Part shown: positions 1-5,620 of the stretch, one piece after another
How the letters are laid out: every line of letters starts with the position of its first letter
Numbering within the stretch: the stretch's first letter is position 1
Translations under genes and position numbers: made by a program
NCBI GenBank assembly: GCA_002373325.1
Contig: DFKI01000118.1
Span: 1-7,349 of the forward strand
Source: Treponema sp. UBA3649
GTDB lineage: Bacteria; Spirochaetota; Spirochaetia; Treponematales; Treponemataceae
DNA length: 7,349 nucleotides
Direction of reading: 5' to 3'
The notes under the pieces: generated by a model
Seen by the model: the letters and a program-made list of their open reading frames with translations, nothing else
What the model was told of the DNA's origin: nothing
Database searches by the model: none

Positions 1-437
1 ACGGCGTTTCCGTTAAAGCAGACAAGTGCGACCCCGGTGATGGAAATCAGAAAACCGATTACGAACCAAAGCGAAAGATGTTTTTCCTTCAAAAAAATCT
101 GACTGATGATTGCCGTAAAAAGCGGACAGATGCTCACGATTACGCTGACGTTTGATGCGTTCGTAAAATGAATTGCGATGTTTTCCGAAAGCTGATAGAG
201 CACCACCCCGGAAAGAGCCGCAAGAAAAAAGAGGATATTGTCGCGTCTTTCAATTCTTTCAAACTTCGGATGCAAGAGCCAGAGTCCCGCATAAGCCGCG
301 ATGAATCTGTAAAAAAGAATTTCCAGGGATGAAAAATCATTCAGAAGATATTTTGTCGAAACAAAGGTGATTCCCCAAACGAAAATTGAAAATGCCGCAA
401 GAGCGATGCCGAATGCTTTCTGATTATTGCCGTTCAT
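1..437 (-). CDS. EamA/DMT-family transporter, N-terminal half (3' end beyond the window)
   Basis: The first 145 codons of an inner-membrane transporter of the drug/metabolite (DMT, EamA) superfamily; the reading frame is open at the window edge. It begins MNGNNQKAFGIALAAF and shows about five hydrophobic helices (roughly residues 8-27, 37-56, 68-87, 94-115, 122-142). The family's usual signatures are visible: WGITFVSTKY at the end of helix 1, YRF in helix 2, and a first-repeat end with NASNVSVIVSICPLFTAI followed by a LKEKHLS turn. Full-length members have about ten helices and 280-310 residues, so about half is present. EamA proteins export or import small metabolites, and the substrate cannot be read from this part. 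The ATG at 437 has no Shine-Dalgarno sequence; the eight bases before it read GATTCCCC, and a promoter-like pair lies directly upstream, suggesting a leaderless transcript. It follows the methyltransferase gene after 88 bases on the same strand. Confidence 0.9.
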   Translation of the reverse strand, partial: MNGNNQKAFGIALAAFSIFVWGITFVSTKYLLNDFSSLEILFYRFIAAYAGLWLLHPKFERIERRDNILFFLAALSGVVLYQLSENIAIHFTNASNVSVIVSICPLFTAIISQIFLKEKHLSLWFVIGFLISITGVALVCFNGNA

Positions 438-445
438 GGGGAATC

Positions 446-474
446 ATTTTAACGAAAAATCCGGGGCGATGCAA
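446..474 (-). promoter_or_regulatory. Putative promoter of the EamA transporter gene
   Basis: On the minus strand, TTGCAT (474-469) and TAAAAT (451-446) are separated by 17 bases. The -10 box is one base from consensus; the -35 box keeps only its TTG. The ATG lies 8 bases below the -10 box, so transcription would start at or within two bases of the start codon. This fits the absence of a ribosome binding site. Confidence 0.5.
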
Positions 475-525
475 GAGAGAAATCACTTCACCTCTGCTTG
501 TCCAAATTTTTTTCCTGCTAAAAAA

Positions 526-1281
526 TTATTTCCGATACAAGTATAGAACATATTGGTCGTTAAAGACAATCTTGTTTCCGTGCTTTATCACCGCATCCCG
601 GACACCGTTAAAGAAAGGTTCCTTGTACTCTTCTTTCAGCATAATGTGGGTGGAATGGGTTCCAAGATATTCATTGTGCTCGTCGGCGTTGTACTCGCGT
701 CTTCCGGGAAAAGATGATTTTCCTAAAAATGAAAGTCCGTAATCACTTCCTTTCATGTAGTCAAATTTCTGCGTGTAAGGCTGGTCCGTTACAAAATACT
801 TGTCGTAGACTTTCTGAATGTCATCGTAGAGCTCTGGATTGTCACTCCGGTATTCACTCTGCATCAGGCACATGGCAAGAACTCCGCCGTCCTTTAAAAG
901 TTCATGGACTCGTCTGTATGCCACATCCTCCTTAATCCACTGAATGGCCGCCGCGGAATAAATGAGATCGAATTTTTTTCCGCCAAAATCATAAGTCTCA
1001 AAGTCTGCGTTCACAATGTGGAAATTCGGAAAGCCCGAATATTTTTCGCTCATCTTATCCGCAAGATGTTTTCCCAGCTCAATGGCAAGATAGTCGCATC
1101 CGCTATGGATGGCAAAGTCCGATGCCTGTCCTGTTCCGGGTCCAATCTCAAGACATGATTTTCCGGGTCCCAATCCGCTTGTCTTTACAATGGAGTCAAA
1201 AAGCTCGCCGTTGTATTTTACGCGCCACCTGTCAAATTTCTCCGGGATGGCATCAAAAACCAGTCTCTTGTCACTTTCCAT
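526..1281 (-). CDS. Class I SAM-dependent methyltransferase
   Basis: A 251-residue cytoplasmic methyltransferase with the Rossmann-like SAM fold. Motif I, LEIGPGTGQ, is at residues 44-52. The acidic residue after strand 2 (E68 in YLAIELG) would hold the SAM ribose, ADFE is at 92-95, and the strand 4 motif FDLIYSAAAIQWI is at 104-116. The N-terminal FDAIPEKFDRWR stretch is common in the UbiE/Tam-like group (Methyltransf_11/25); the acceptor substrate is not evident. I chose the ATG at 1281 because GGAGGAG (1294-1288) sits six bases before it; the in-frame ATG at 1296 would place that ribosome binding site inside the gene. It starts 16 bases after the NUDIX gene stops, so the two are almost certainly co-transcribed. 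No convincing terminator follows. Family assignment is firm; function is general only. Confidence 0.9.
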   Translation of the reverse strand: MESDKRLVFDAIPEKFDRWRVKYNGELFDSIVKTSGLGPGKSCLEIGPGTGQASDFAIHSGCDYLAIELGKHLADKMSEKYSGFPNFHIVNADFETYDFGGKKFDLIYSAAAIQWIKEDVAYRRVHELLKDGGVLAMCLMQSEYRSDNPELYDDIQKVYDKYFVTDQPYTQKFDYMKGSDYGLSFLGKSSFPGRREYNADEHNEYLGTHSTHIMLKEEYKEPFFNGVRDAVIKHGNKIVFNDQYVLYLYRK

Positions 1282-1287
1282 TTTTAT

Positions 1288-1294
1288 CTCCTCC
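1288..1294 (-). promoter_or_regulatory. Ribosome binding site deciding the methyltransferase start
   Basis: GGAGGAG on the minus strand, six bases before the ATG at 1281. It overlaps the alternative upstream ATG at 1296, which argues that the shorter 251-residue product is the real one. Confidence 0.8.
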
Positions 1295-1297
1295 ATT

Positions 1298-1798
1298 TTA
1301 TTTTTTCATTTCCATATATGCACAGTATTCTTTTAGGGCAAAATACTCGCGGCGGCAGAGTCCGTAATCCGCAATGTTCGTTTTGTGAAAATCCTCGTAG
1401 CGGCCGAAAATCTCAAGTGCCTCGTCCATCGCTTTCCATACAAAAGTACAGAGGGCATTTGCCTCGGCTTCCGTCAGATGAAGTTTACCGGTTTCCTCAA
1501 TTAACTCGCAGACAAAATAATGGTTAATGTGATTCCAGTCAGAAAAGAGCTCGTTGACGACAAGATAGTTATCCCGAGCCTTTACCACCATCCCGGTTTC
1601 CTCAAGCATCTCACGCTCACAGCATTGCTCAAGGCTTTCACCTTCTTCCACCCCACCGCCTGGAATGATGTACCTGTTGTTCTTGCTCTCATAGCTCAAA
1701 AGCACTTTTCCGTCTCTTACAAGAATCCCACGGCAGGCATGACGAAGATTTTTCACGTAACCGAGATAATCGTCGTTTTTCAACTCCAGAGTTTTCAT
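1298..1798 (-). CDS. NUDIX hydrolase
   Basis: A 166-residue cytoplasmic NUDIX-fold pyrophosphohydrolase, which cleaves nucleoside diphosphates linked to another moiety with a divalent metal. The Nudix box GX5EX7REUXEEXGU is complete: G48, E54, R62-E63, E66-E67 and G69, within PGGGVEEGESLEQ and CEREMLEETGM. Residues 18-46 form the usual strands before the box. The C-terminal part (from about residue 120) is helical and aromatic-rich and gives no clue to substrate. The ATG at 1798 is preferred because GGAAGGGG (1814-1807) lies eight bases upstream; the frame extends up to a TTG at 1840 but without a ribosome binding site. It is followed closely by the methyltransferase and preceded by the decayed toxin gene, from which it is 55 bases away. 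I found no strong promoter of its own, so it may be read through from the antitoxin promoter. Confidence 0.92.
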   Translation of the reverse strand: MKTLELKNDDYLGYVKNLRHACRGILVRDGKVLLSYESKNNRYIIPGGGVEEGESLEQCCEREMLEETGMVVKARDNYLVVNELFSDWNHINHYFVCELIEETGKLHLTEAEANALCTFVWKAMDEALEIFGRYEDFHKTNIADYGLCRREYFALKEYCAYMEMKK

Positions 1799-1853
1799 CT
1801 TCAATTCCCCTTCCGTTTGCTTCATCATGTTGTACTTCAAGAGTTTCCCTTAA

Positions 1854-1971
1854 TCACAAACCTTTTTCCTTTCTCCGTTTGTAAGCCAAATCATAAACTT
1901 CATTATCACATCGTGCTGATATGACAATGACTTTCATTTGCTTCCGGGAGATATTCCAAAATCCAGCTCAT
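1854..1971 (-). pseudogene. Remnant of a RelE/ParE-family toxin gene (internal deletion and frameshift)
   Basis: Directly after the antitoxin, with the classic ATGA overlap (ATG at 1971-1969, antitoxin TGA at 1970-1968), a frame reads MSWILEYLPEANES and stops at 1906. The start resembles the first residues of RelE/StbE toxins, which often begin M-x-W-x-[IL]-E-[FY]-LPEA. In another frame, from 1937 to the stop at 1854, the sequence reads MKVIVI followed by SARCDNEVYDLAYKRR and EKGL. This matches the RelE C-terminus; from memory E. coli RelE ends VGKRERSEVYSEAVKRIL, sharing the R-x3-EVY-x2-A-x-KR pattern. Both ends of the toxin are therefore recognisable, while the middle, probably 60-70 codons including most of the ribosome-binding and catalytic surface, is gone, and the two ends are out of frame. 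No active toxin can be made. The family identification rests on short stretches but on two of them, in the expected place and order. Confidence 0.75.
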
Positions 1972-2291
1972 TCAATCTCCGGCTCTTCGGCATTTTGAAT
2001 TTCTTCTTCCGTAATGCCAAGATCTTTCATTACTTGAAGCTCGCTAAGGGCAGATTTTCCGGCATTTTTTTCAAGGCGGGTCTGGGCCTCAACAATAAGG
2101 GTGTAATCTTCCTCAATCTCTGAAAGACGTTCATATTCTTCCGGTGACAGTATTATTGCAGATGGCTGATTGTTTTTTAAAACTATCAGTCTGTTTTCTT
2201 TATGGAGCCTGTCAAAAATCTGAGACGCTTTTCCCTTGTTGAATTGAGTTACAGGAACAAAACTCCTTAAAAGCTGCCGAACTTCTGCCAT
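1968..2291 (-). CDS. Phd/YefM-family type II antitoxin, now without a working toxin
   Basis: A 107-residue antitoxin. Residues 12-56 form the Phd/YefM DNA-binding domain: VPVTQFNKGKASQIF, then RLHKENRLIVLKNNQPSAI and ILSPEEYERL, the conserved strand-turn-strand ending in P-x-E-Y-E-x-L. The remaining half is acidic (QNAEEPEIE at the end) and would be the toxin-wrapping tail. Such proteins repress their own operon, more strongly when bound to toxin, and neutralise a RelE-type mRNA interferase. The ATG at 2291 has a strong AAGGGGGAAA ribosome binding site (2304-2295) and a good promoter directly upstream. The cognate toxin follows with an ATGA overlap but is deleted internally, so this is an orphan antitoxin whose reading frame is still intact. 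It might still neutralise a related toxin elsewhere or only autoregulate; that is inference. Confidence 0.88.
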   Translation of the reverse strand: MAEVRQLLRSFVPVTQFNKGKASQIFDRLHKENRLIVLKNNQPSAIILSPEEYERLSEIEEDYTLIVEAQTRLEKNAGKSALSELQVMKDLGITEEEIQNAEEPEIE

Positions 2292-2311
2292 ATCTTTCCC
2301 CCTTCAATATT

Positions 2312-2340
2312 ATTCTAACAAAGAACTTATTTTTTATCAA
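2312..2340 (-). promoter_or_regulatory. Sigma-70-type promoter of the antitoxin gene
   Basis: On the minus strand TTGATA (2340-2335) and TAGAAT (2317-2312) are separated by exactly 17 bases; each box is one base from consensus. Transcription would start near 2305, giving a leader of about 14 bases that consists mainly of the ribosome binding site. Phd/YefM antitoxins usually bind their own promoter, so an operator may overlap it, but I see no clear palindrome. Confidence 0.6.
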
Positions 2341-2370
2341 GCAAAAATAAAGATAATTTATCTATAAATT
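2341..2370 (-). terminator. Possible weak terminator after the S41-like gene
   Basis: Downstream of the S41-like stop, the minus strand has a perfect seven-base A/T stem with a two-base loop (AATTTAT-AG-ATAAATT, 2370-2355) followed by ATCTTTATTTTTG. The stem has no G/C pairs, so its strength is doubtful. Confidence 0.25.
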
Positions 2371-2389
2371 GTACTTACTATTTACTCTT

Positions 2390-4216
2390 TCATTTATCAT
2401 TCAAATACTCAAGGGCGTAATCCAAGATTACATCGCGGGTCTCGAAATCCTTGTAGAATGATTGAAGCAGTTCCCAGGTCAGGGGTATTTGAACGTCAAG
2501 CGGTATCGTGCATTCTCTTGTTTCGTCGGTATCGATGTAACGCCTGCCGTCAAGTTCATAAAGCCAGTTGACCGGATAAACAATATTGCAGATTCCATCA
2601 GTAAAAAAACTTACGCCGCCGGTTTCCTGACAGGAGCAGTTGCTGCAAGTCAATCCCATTACGGTAACATTAGGGCATTGTGAAAGAACCCTCGCGAGGG
2701 AATCTCCGGCACTGACGCAATACATGTCCACAAGAAGAAGAACCTCAATGTCGCTGAAACGTCCATCCGCTTCCACAAGCACAGTATGAATCATCTCCGG
2801 CTCCCCGAAAAGCTCAGATCCCCGCCTTGCCATTTCAAAAGGCTCTTTGGTAAAAAGACTTGCGGTCTCAACTCCTTCCGCCCAAAATCCTCCCTGATTG
2901 CCTCTTGCGTCAATAATCAGTTTTTTCATCCCTTCATTTTTCCGCTCTGTAAGTTCGTCGATGAGGAATTTTCTTACCTTAGGATTTTTGTTTGTAAAAT
3001 ACGAAAGCACGTCAAAAAACTCGTTGTCCTGTTCCATAAAGCGGGCCATGTAAGCGGTGTCCTGATTAATCATCACTGTATGAAGATTTTTAAGCTCCGG
3101 GAATTTCTTGCAGGCGGTCCAAACCAAAGGTATGTATGTCTCTTCAAGCCTGTCCGCACCGATTCCCATGGCCTTAAGCTCAACCTGCCTTTCGCTTCCA
3201 TTCTCATCGATGAACCCCGCAATTGCCGTGGGTCGCTCAGAATCATCTTTAATCGCCGCATTGTGCAAAAGTTCCTCTACAAAATCATACTGCCCGCTTT
3301 TTCCGTCGTCACGCCTTCCCTTTGTCGCAAGCAAGGCCGGTTTGTATAAGTCTTCGTTGGCCTTTACCGGAAAAGTCTGCCTGCCGTAGATGAAGTCCAC
3401 ACCTTCTATCGCCTGATTGATTTCAACTCCATTCCAGCTTGTCATTACGCTTCCTTCCCGGATTCCGTTTTTATAGGCGTCGGAGTCCTCATCAACTTTC
3501 ACCGCAAGAACCCTTCCGTCAGAAAGGCGCACCATGCTCATTCCGTAATCGTGGCCGCTCAAGAGATAGAGGGAGTCAGCCCATGTGTCCCAGTCTGGAG
3601 TATTTACACTCACATGTCCGTCATAAAAAAAGTGGGCGTAGGCCATCATAGCCGCCGTAAAAAGCCTTTCATCCTTTGTTTCCTCTGCCTTTTGAACGAG
3701 GGGCATAATCTTTTCTCGCAGGACAGGAATGTCAATTTTCTTCCAGTCCTTGAGCGAATAGTACTTTTCCATGTCGTGCGTTGTTGAAACGAAGGATTGT
3801 GTATAGGATTCCCTGGTATGGTTCCTCATGGCGGAATCCCAAACCATAGGTTTGATGATTGTAAAAAGTCCGCAGAAAATGCAGAAGATTGTCACAAGCG
3901 GATGGATGATTTTATGAAGTCGCGGCCAGATGGAAGAGAGGGCAAGAAAAGACAGCACAAGGGATGCAATGTAAAACCACTGGTAATAAAATCTTGTGCT
4001 TCCTACATTTCCCCTGATCCTGAAAAATGCAAAATGGAATAGGGCGACTGCAAGCGGGATGAAACAAAGTGCCCTCCAGACTTTAAGGCTCTTTCCCTGA
4101 CGCAGGCATTTTTTATACAGCCGTCTAAGGAATATTGCAAGGATGATCAGTATAATTGAAAAGACCCAGATTGAAACGTTGTTTGAAAAAATCCGGTTTA
4201 GCAAGAGCAGGAACAT
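2390..4216 (-). CDS. Membrane-anchored periplasmic S41-peptidase-like protein (PDZ plus S41 domain)
   Basis: A 608-residue protein. Four membrane helices (about 15-30, 48-66, 79-97, 105-123) come first; the basic loops RRLYKKCLRQGK and WPRLHK suggest that the large domain after residue 124 is outside the cytoplasm. Residues 221-275 look like a PDZ domain (VDEDSDAYKNGIREGS and WNGVEI match its substrate-groove end). The S41 fold follows, with the strand LIIDARGNQGG (433-443) and a nucleophile-like VSAGD (Ser502). Upstream, FFYDGHVSV (His201) resembles the DGH motif of tricorn/IRBP-type S41 members. No lysine lies between 503 and 588, so a CtpA-type Ser-Lys dyad is not possible. Unusually, a C-x2-C-x-C cluster (524, 527, 529) lies just after the nucleophile. 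GGAG (4226-4223), six bases ahead of the ATG at 4216, decides the start over an in-frame GTG at 4228. Substrate and activity are unknown; family membership is fairly sure. Confidence 0.82.
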   Translation of the reverse strand: MFLLLLNRIFSNNVSIWVFSIILIILAIFLRRLYKKCLRQGKSLKVWRALCFIPLAVALFHFAFFRIRGNVGSTRFYYQWFYIASLVLSFLALSSIWPRLHKIIHPLVTIFCIFCGLFTIIKPMVWDSAMRNHTRESYTQSFVSTTHDMEKYYSLKDWKKIDIPVLREKIMPLVQKAEETKDERLFTAAMMAYAHFFYDGHVSVNTPDWDTWADSLYLLSGHDYGMSMVRLSDGRVLAVKVDEDSDAYKNGIREGSVMTSWNGVEINQAIEGVDFIYGRQTFPVKANEDLYKPALLATKGRRDDGKSGQYDFVEELLHNAAIKDDSERPTAIAGFIDENGSERQVELKAMGIGADRLEETYIPLVWTACKKFPELKNLHTVMINQDTAYMARFMEQDNEFFDVLSYFTNKNPKVRKFLIDELTERKNEGMKKLIIDARGNQGGFWAEGVETASLFTKEPFEMARRGSELFGEPEMIHTVLVEADGRFSDIEVLLLVDMYCVSAGDSLARVLSQCPNVTVMGLTCSNCSCQETGGVSFFTDGICNIVYPVNWLYELDGRRYIDTDETRECTIPLDVQIPLTWELLQSFYKDFETRDVILDYALEYLNDK

Positions 4217-4314
4217 TTTTAACTCCACAAAATTTCAACAAAACGGCCATGCTATTTTCGATCGAACAAGAGTCTGCAATCGTCATAACATAGCCGCTTA
4301 TAAAATTTTTTAAA

Positions 4315-5286
4315 CTAGCGTTCCATTCCGTCCATAGTGATGATTCCGCCGTTTGAGTCGAATTTCAGCTCGCGGAATTTTACGTTGCGTTTCTGATTGA
4401 TTCCACCAGAGCGCTCGCAGTCATGGTAGAACAAATACCATTTGCCGTGATACTCAAGGATTGAATGGTGTGTAGTCCAGCCCAAAACCGGAGTCAGGAT
4501 TTTGCCGCCGTAAGTGTAGGGACCATAAACATTTTTTGATGTCGCATAGCACAAAAAGTGAGTCGTTCCGGTTGAATATGTGAAGTAATATGTGTCACCC
4601 TTTTTGAAAAGCCACGGATCCTCAAAATATCGTCGCTCCTCATCTCCACCGGTAAGCGGATTTCCCTTTTCGTCCACAATCACCAGGTCACGAACTTCTT
4701 CGGCAAGCTCGGTCATGTTGTCTTTCATCAGCGCGATTTTTGGTGTGCATGCAGGCTCAGAACCACGTGGCTCCTTGTTGTCCTTGCTCCAAACATTATT
4801 GCGGTACTGATCCAGCTGTCCTCCCCAGATTCCGCCGAATGTCAGATAGTATTTGTTGTCGCTGTCCTGGAAAAGGCACGGGTCAATGGAATAGGTTCCC
4901 TGGATGTAGTTCGGCTCAGGAACAAAAGGTCCCTCAGGTTTGTCACCAATGGCAACACCCACCCTGAACATTCCGTTTTTGTCGCGGGCAGGGAAAACAA
5001 AATAATATTTGCCGTCTTTTTCCGCACAATCCGGAGCCCAAAGCTGCTTGCTTGCCCATTTTACGTCCTCGAGCTTGAGCACACAACCACAGTCACGAGG
5101 CAGAGTCTTTTCATCCGACATCTCATAGACATGATAATCTTTCATGTCGTACTGATCACCGTTGTCGTTGCTTTCCACATCAATATCCTCATCATGTGAC
5201 GGATAGATATAGATTTTGTCGTTGAAAACATGAGCAGAAGGATCTGCCGTGTACAAATCATTTACAAGTGGTTTCTTTTCTATCAT
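4315..5286 (-). CDS. Glycoside hydrolase family 43 (beta-xylosidase / alpha-L-arabinofuranosidase type), cytoplasmic
   Basis: A 323-residue single-domain GH43 enzyme with the five-bladed beta-propeller repeat pattern. The three acidic active-site residues are in their usual settings: general base D15 (TADPSAHVF), pKa-tuning D135 (SIDPCLFQD) and general acid E222 (YFEDPWLFKKGDTYYFTYS). HH at 273-274 (GWTTHHSILEYHGKWYLFYHD) is the propeller histidine region seen in xylan- and arabinan-active members. There is no signal peptide, so it should act inside the cell on imported oligosaccharides, releasing xylose or arabinose from hemicellulose fragments; which sugar cannot be told from sequence alone. 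GGAG (5296-5293), six bases before the ATG at 5286, settles the start over an in-frame ATG at 5298. No sugar transporter or regulator gene adjoins it. The next gene on the strand begins 98 bases after its stop, with no evident terminator. Confidence 0.92.
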   Translation of the reverse strand: MIEKKPLVNDLYTADPSAHVFNDKIYIYPSHDEDIDVESNDNGDQYDMKDYHVYEMSDEKTLPRDCGCVLKLEDVKWASKQLWAPDCAEKDGKYYFVFPARDKNGMFRVGVAIGDKPEGPFVPEPNYIQGTYSIDPCLFQDSDNKYYLTFGGIWGGQLDQYRNNVWSKDNKEPRGSEPACTPKIALMKDNMTELAEEVRDLVIVDEKGNPLTGGDEERRYFEDPWLFKKGDTYYFTYSTGTTHFLCYATSKNVYGPYTYGGKILTPVLGWTTHHSILEYHGKWYLFYHDCERSGGINQKRNVKFRELKFDSNGGIITMDGMER

Positions 5287-5306
5287 AATTGTCTCCATTT
5301 ATTTAA

Positions 5307-5315
5307 ACTATATCA
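5307..5315 (-). promoter_or_regulatory. Possible extended -10 element for the GH43 gene
   Basis: On the minus strand TGATATAGT fits the extended -10 pattern TGnTATAAT with one mismatch, about 20 bases before the GH43 start. No good -35 box lies at the right distance, which extended -10 promoters can tolerate. Weak evidence. Confidence 0.35.
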
Positions 5316-5391
5316 CATGCAATTTTTTTATTCTAGTATGCAAACCGATGTCACAAACTTTTCGTCATGGGGCTGTCCAAAAAGTATGATT

Positions 5392-5423
5392 TGTCATTGC
5401 CGGACTAGATTCAGCAATCTATA
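5392..5423 (+). repeat. Left palindromic unit of the inverted-repeat element
   Basis: A 32-base unit starting TGTCATTGCCGG and ending GCAATCTATA. Its imperfect hairpin pairs ATTGC with GCAAT, then continues past one C-A mismatch with G-C, G-T and A-T pairs. It is the more decayed copy. Confidence 0.6.
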
Positions 5424-5442
5424 AAGTCTTATAATGTAACGA

Positions 5443-5474
5443 TATAGATTATCGGGTCAAGCCCGATAATGACA
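5443..5474 (-). repeat. Right palindromic unit of the inverted-repeat element
   Basis: The same 32-base unit in inverse orientation, running TATAGATT to AATGACA on the plus strand. It contains a perfect nine-base stem (5448-5456 with 5462-5470) around a five-base TCAAG loop, followed on the plus strand by eight T residues. It resembles an intrinsic terminator, but no plus-strand gene lies upstream. Confidence 0.65.
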
Positions 5475-5500
5475 TTTTTTTTACTTTTGAGACATTCCCC

Positions 5501-5577
5501 CTCTCACCTCTCACCTCTCACCTCTCAATTCTCACCTCTCACATCTCACCTCTCACCTCTCACCTCTCAACTCTCAC
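5501..5577 (+). repeat. Heptanucleotide tandem repeat (CTCTCAC), 11 copies
   Basis: Eleven head-to-tail seven-base units. Seven are exactly CTCTCAC; copies 4 and 10 are CTCTCAA, copy 5 is TTCTCAC and copy 7 is ATCTCAC. A degenerate CTCCCCC follows. The array starts at the very next base after the CCCC end of the inverted-repeat element. It is almost pure pyrimidine on the plus strand apart from one A per unit (two in CTCTCAA and ATCTCAC), and it ends 43 bases before the xth start codon. Confidence 0.95.
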
Positions 5578-5584
5578 CTCCCCC

Positions 5585-5620
5585 TTGCACAAATGATGAT
5601 TTTGAACTATCCTATATAAT
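5585..5620 (+). promoter_or_regulatory. Promoter-like sequence immediately before xth
   Basis: TTGCAC (5585-5590) and TATCCT (5608-5613) are 17 bases apart and would start transcription at about the xth ATG. A perfect TATAAT (5615-5620) also touches the start codon, but without a fitting -35 box, and it would start RNA inside the gene. There is no Shine-Dalgarno sequence in the 25 bases before the ATG. Confidence 0.4.

Larger units (their letters stand above)
5369..5500. mobile_element. MITE/REPIN-like inverted-repeat element, non-coding, 132 bases
   Basis: The left end reads GGGGCTGTCCAAAAAGTA and the right end, read inward on the minus strand, GGGGAATGTCTCAAAAGTAA; with small gaps they are imperfect terminal inverted repeats. 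Inside are two 32-base units in opposite orientation (5392-5423 and 5443-5474), both bounded by TGTCATT at the outer side and AATCTATA at the inner side and agreeing at 22 of 32 positions. Each unit is itself a palindrome; the right one has a perfect nine-base stem ATTATCGGG / CCCGATAAT. A 19-base spacer is in the middle. The left end resembles inverted repeats of some IS families (IS1182-like, from memory). There is no transposase and no clear target-site duplication. Confidence 0.55.
5287..5620. other. Divergent intergenic region without a gene
   Basis: This 334-base gap separates the minus-strand block from the plus-strand block. It holds the GH43 promoter region, an inverted-repeat element (5369-5500), a heptamer tandem array (5501-5577) and the xth promoter region. 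I see no coding frame with a ribosome binding site in it. Confidence 0.8.

Noticed and set aside
1520..1924. A 134-codon plus-strand open frame across the NUDIX gene and toxin relic
   Set aside because: It is opposite the intact Nudix box and has low-complexity, histidine- and phenylalanine-rich content typical of antisense frames.
1906..1971. The 21-codon frame MSWILEYLPEAN... as a functional small protein
   Set aside because: It ends in a frame-shifted tail after about 12 toxin-like residues, and the toxin C-terminus lies just beyond it in another frame; decay explains it better.
2786..3349. A 187-codon plus-strand open frame inside the S41-like gene
   Set aside because: It lies antisense to conserved S41 sequence, has no ribosome binding site and no recognisable domain.
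4217..4314. A promoter for the S41-like gene in the gap after GH43
   Set aside because: TTGCAG and TTGTTC occur on the minus strand, but no acceptable -10 box lies 16-18 bases below either; transcription from the GH43 promoter is equally likely.
5448..5482. Nine-base perfect hairpin followed by eight T residues, as an intrinsic terminator on the plus strand
   Set aside because: No plus-strand gene lies upstream, since GH43 reads away from it. It is better explained as half of the inverted-repeat element, although it could still stop stray transcription.
5361..5508. Target-site duplication flanking the inverted-repeat element
   Set aside because: The bases before 5369 (GTCAT) and after 5500 (CTCTC) do not match. 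The boundaries may be off or the duplication lost, so I claim none.
5501..5577. The heptamer array as a CRISPR
   Set aside because: The units are seven bases, directly adjacent, without spacers, and no cas gene is present.
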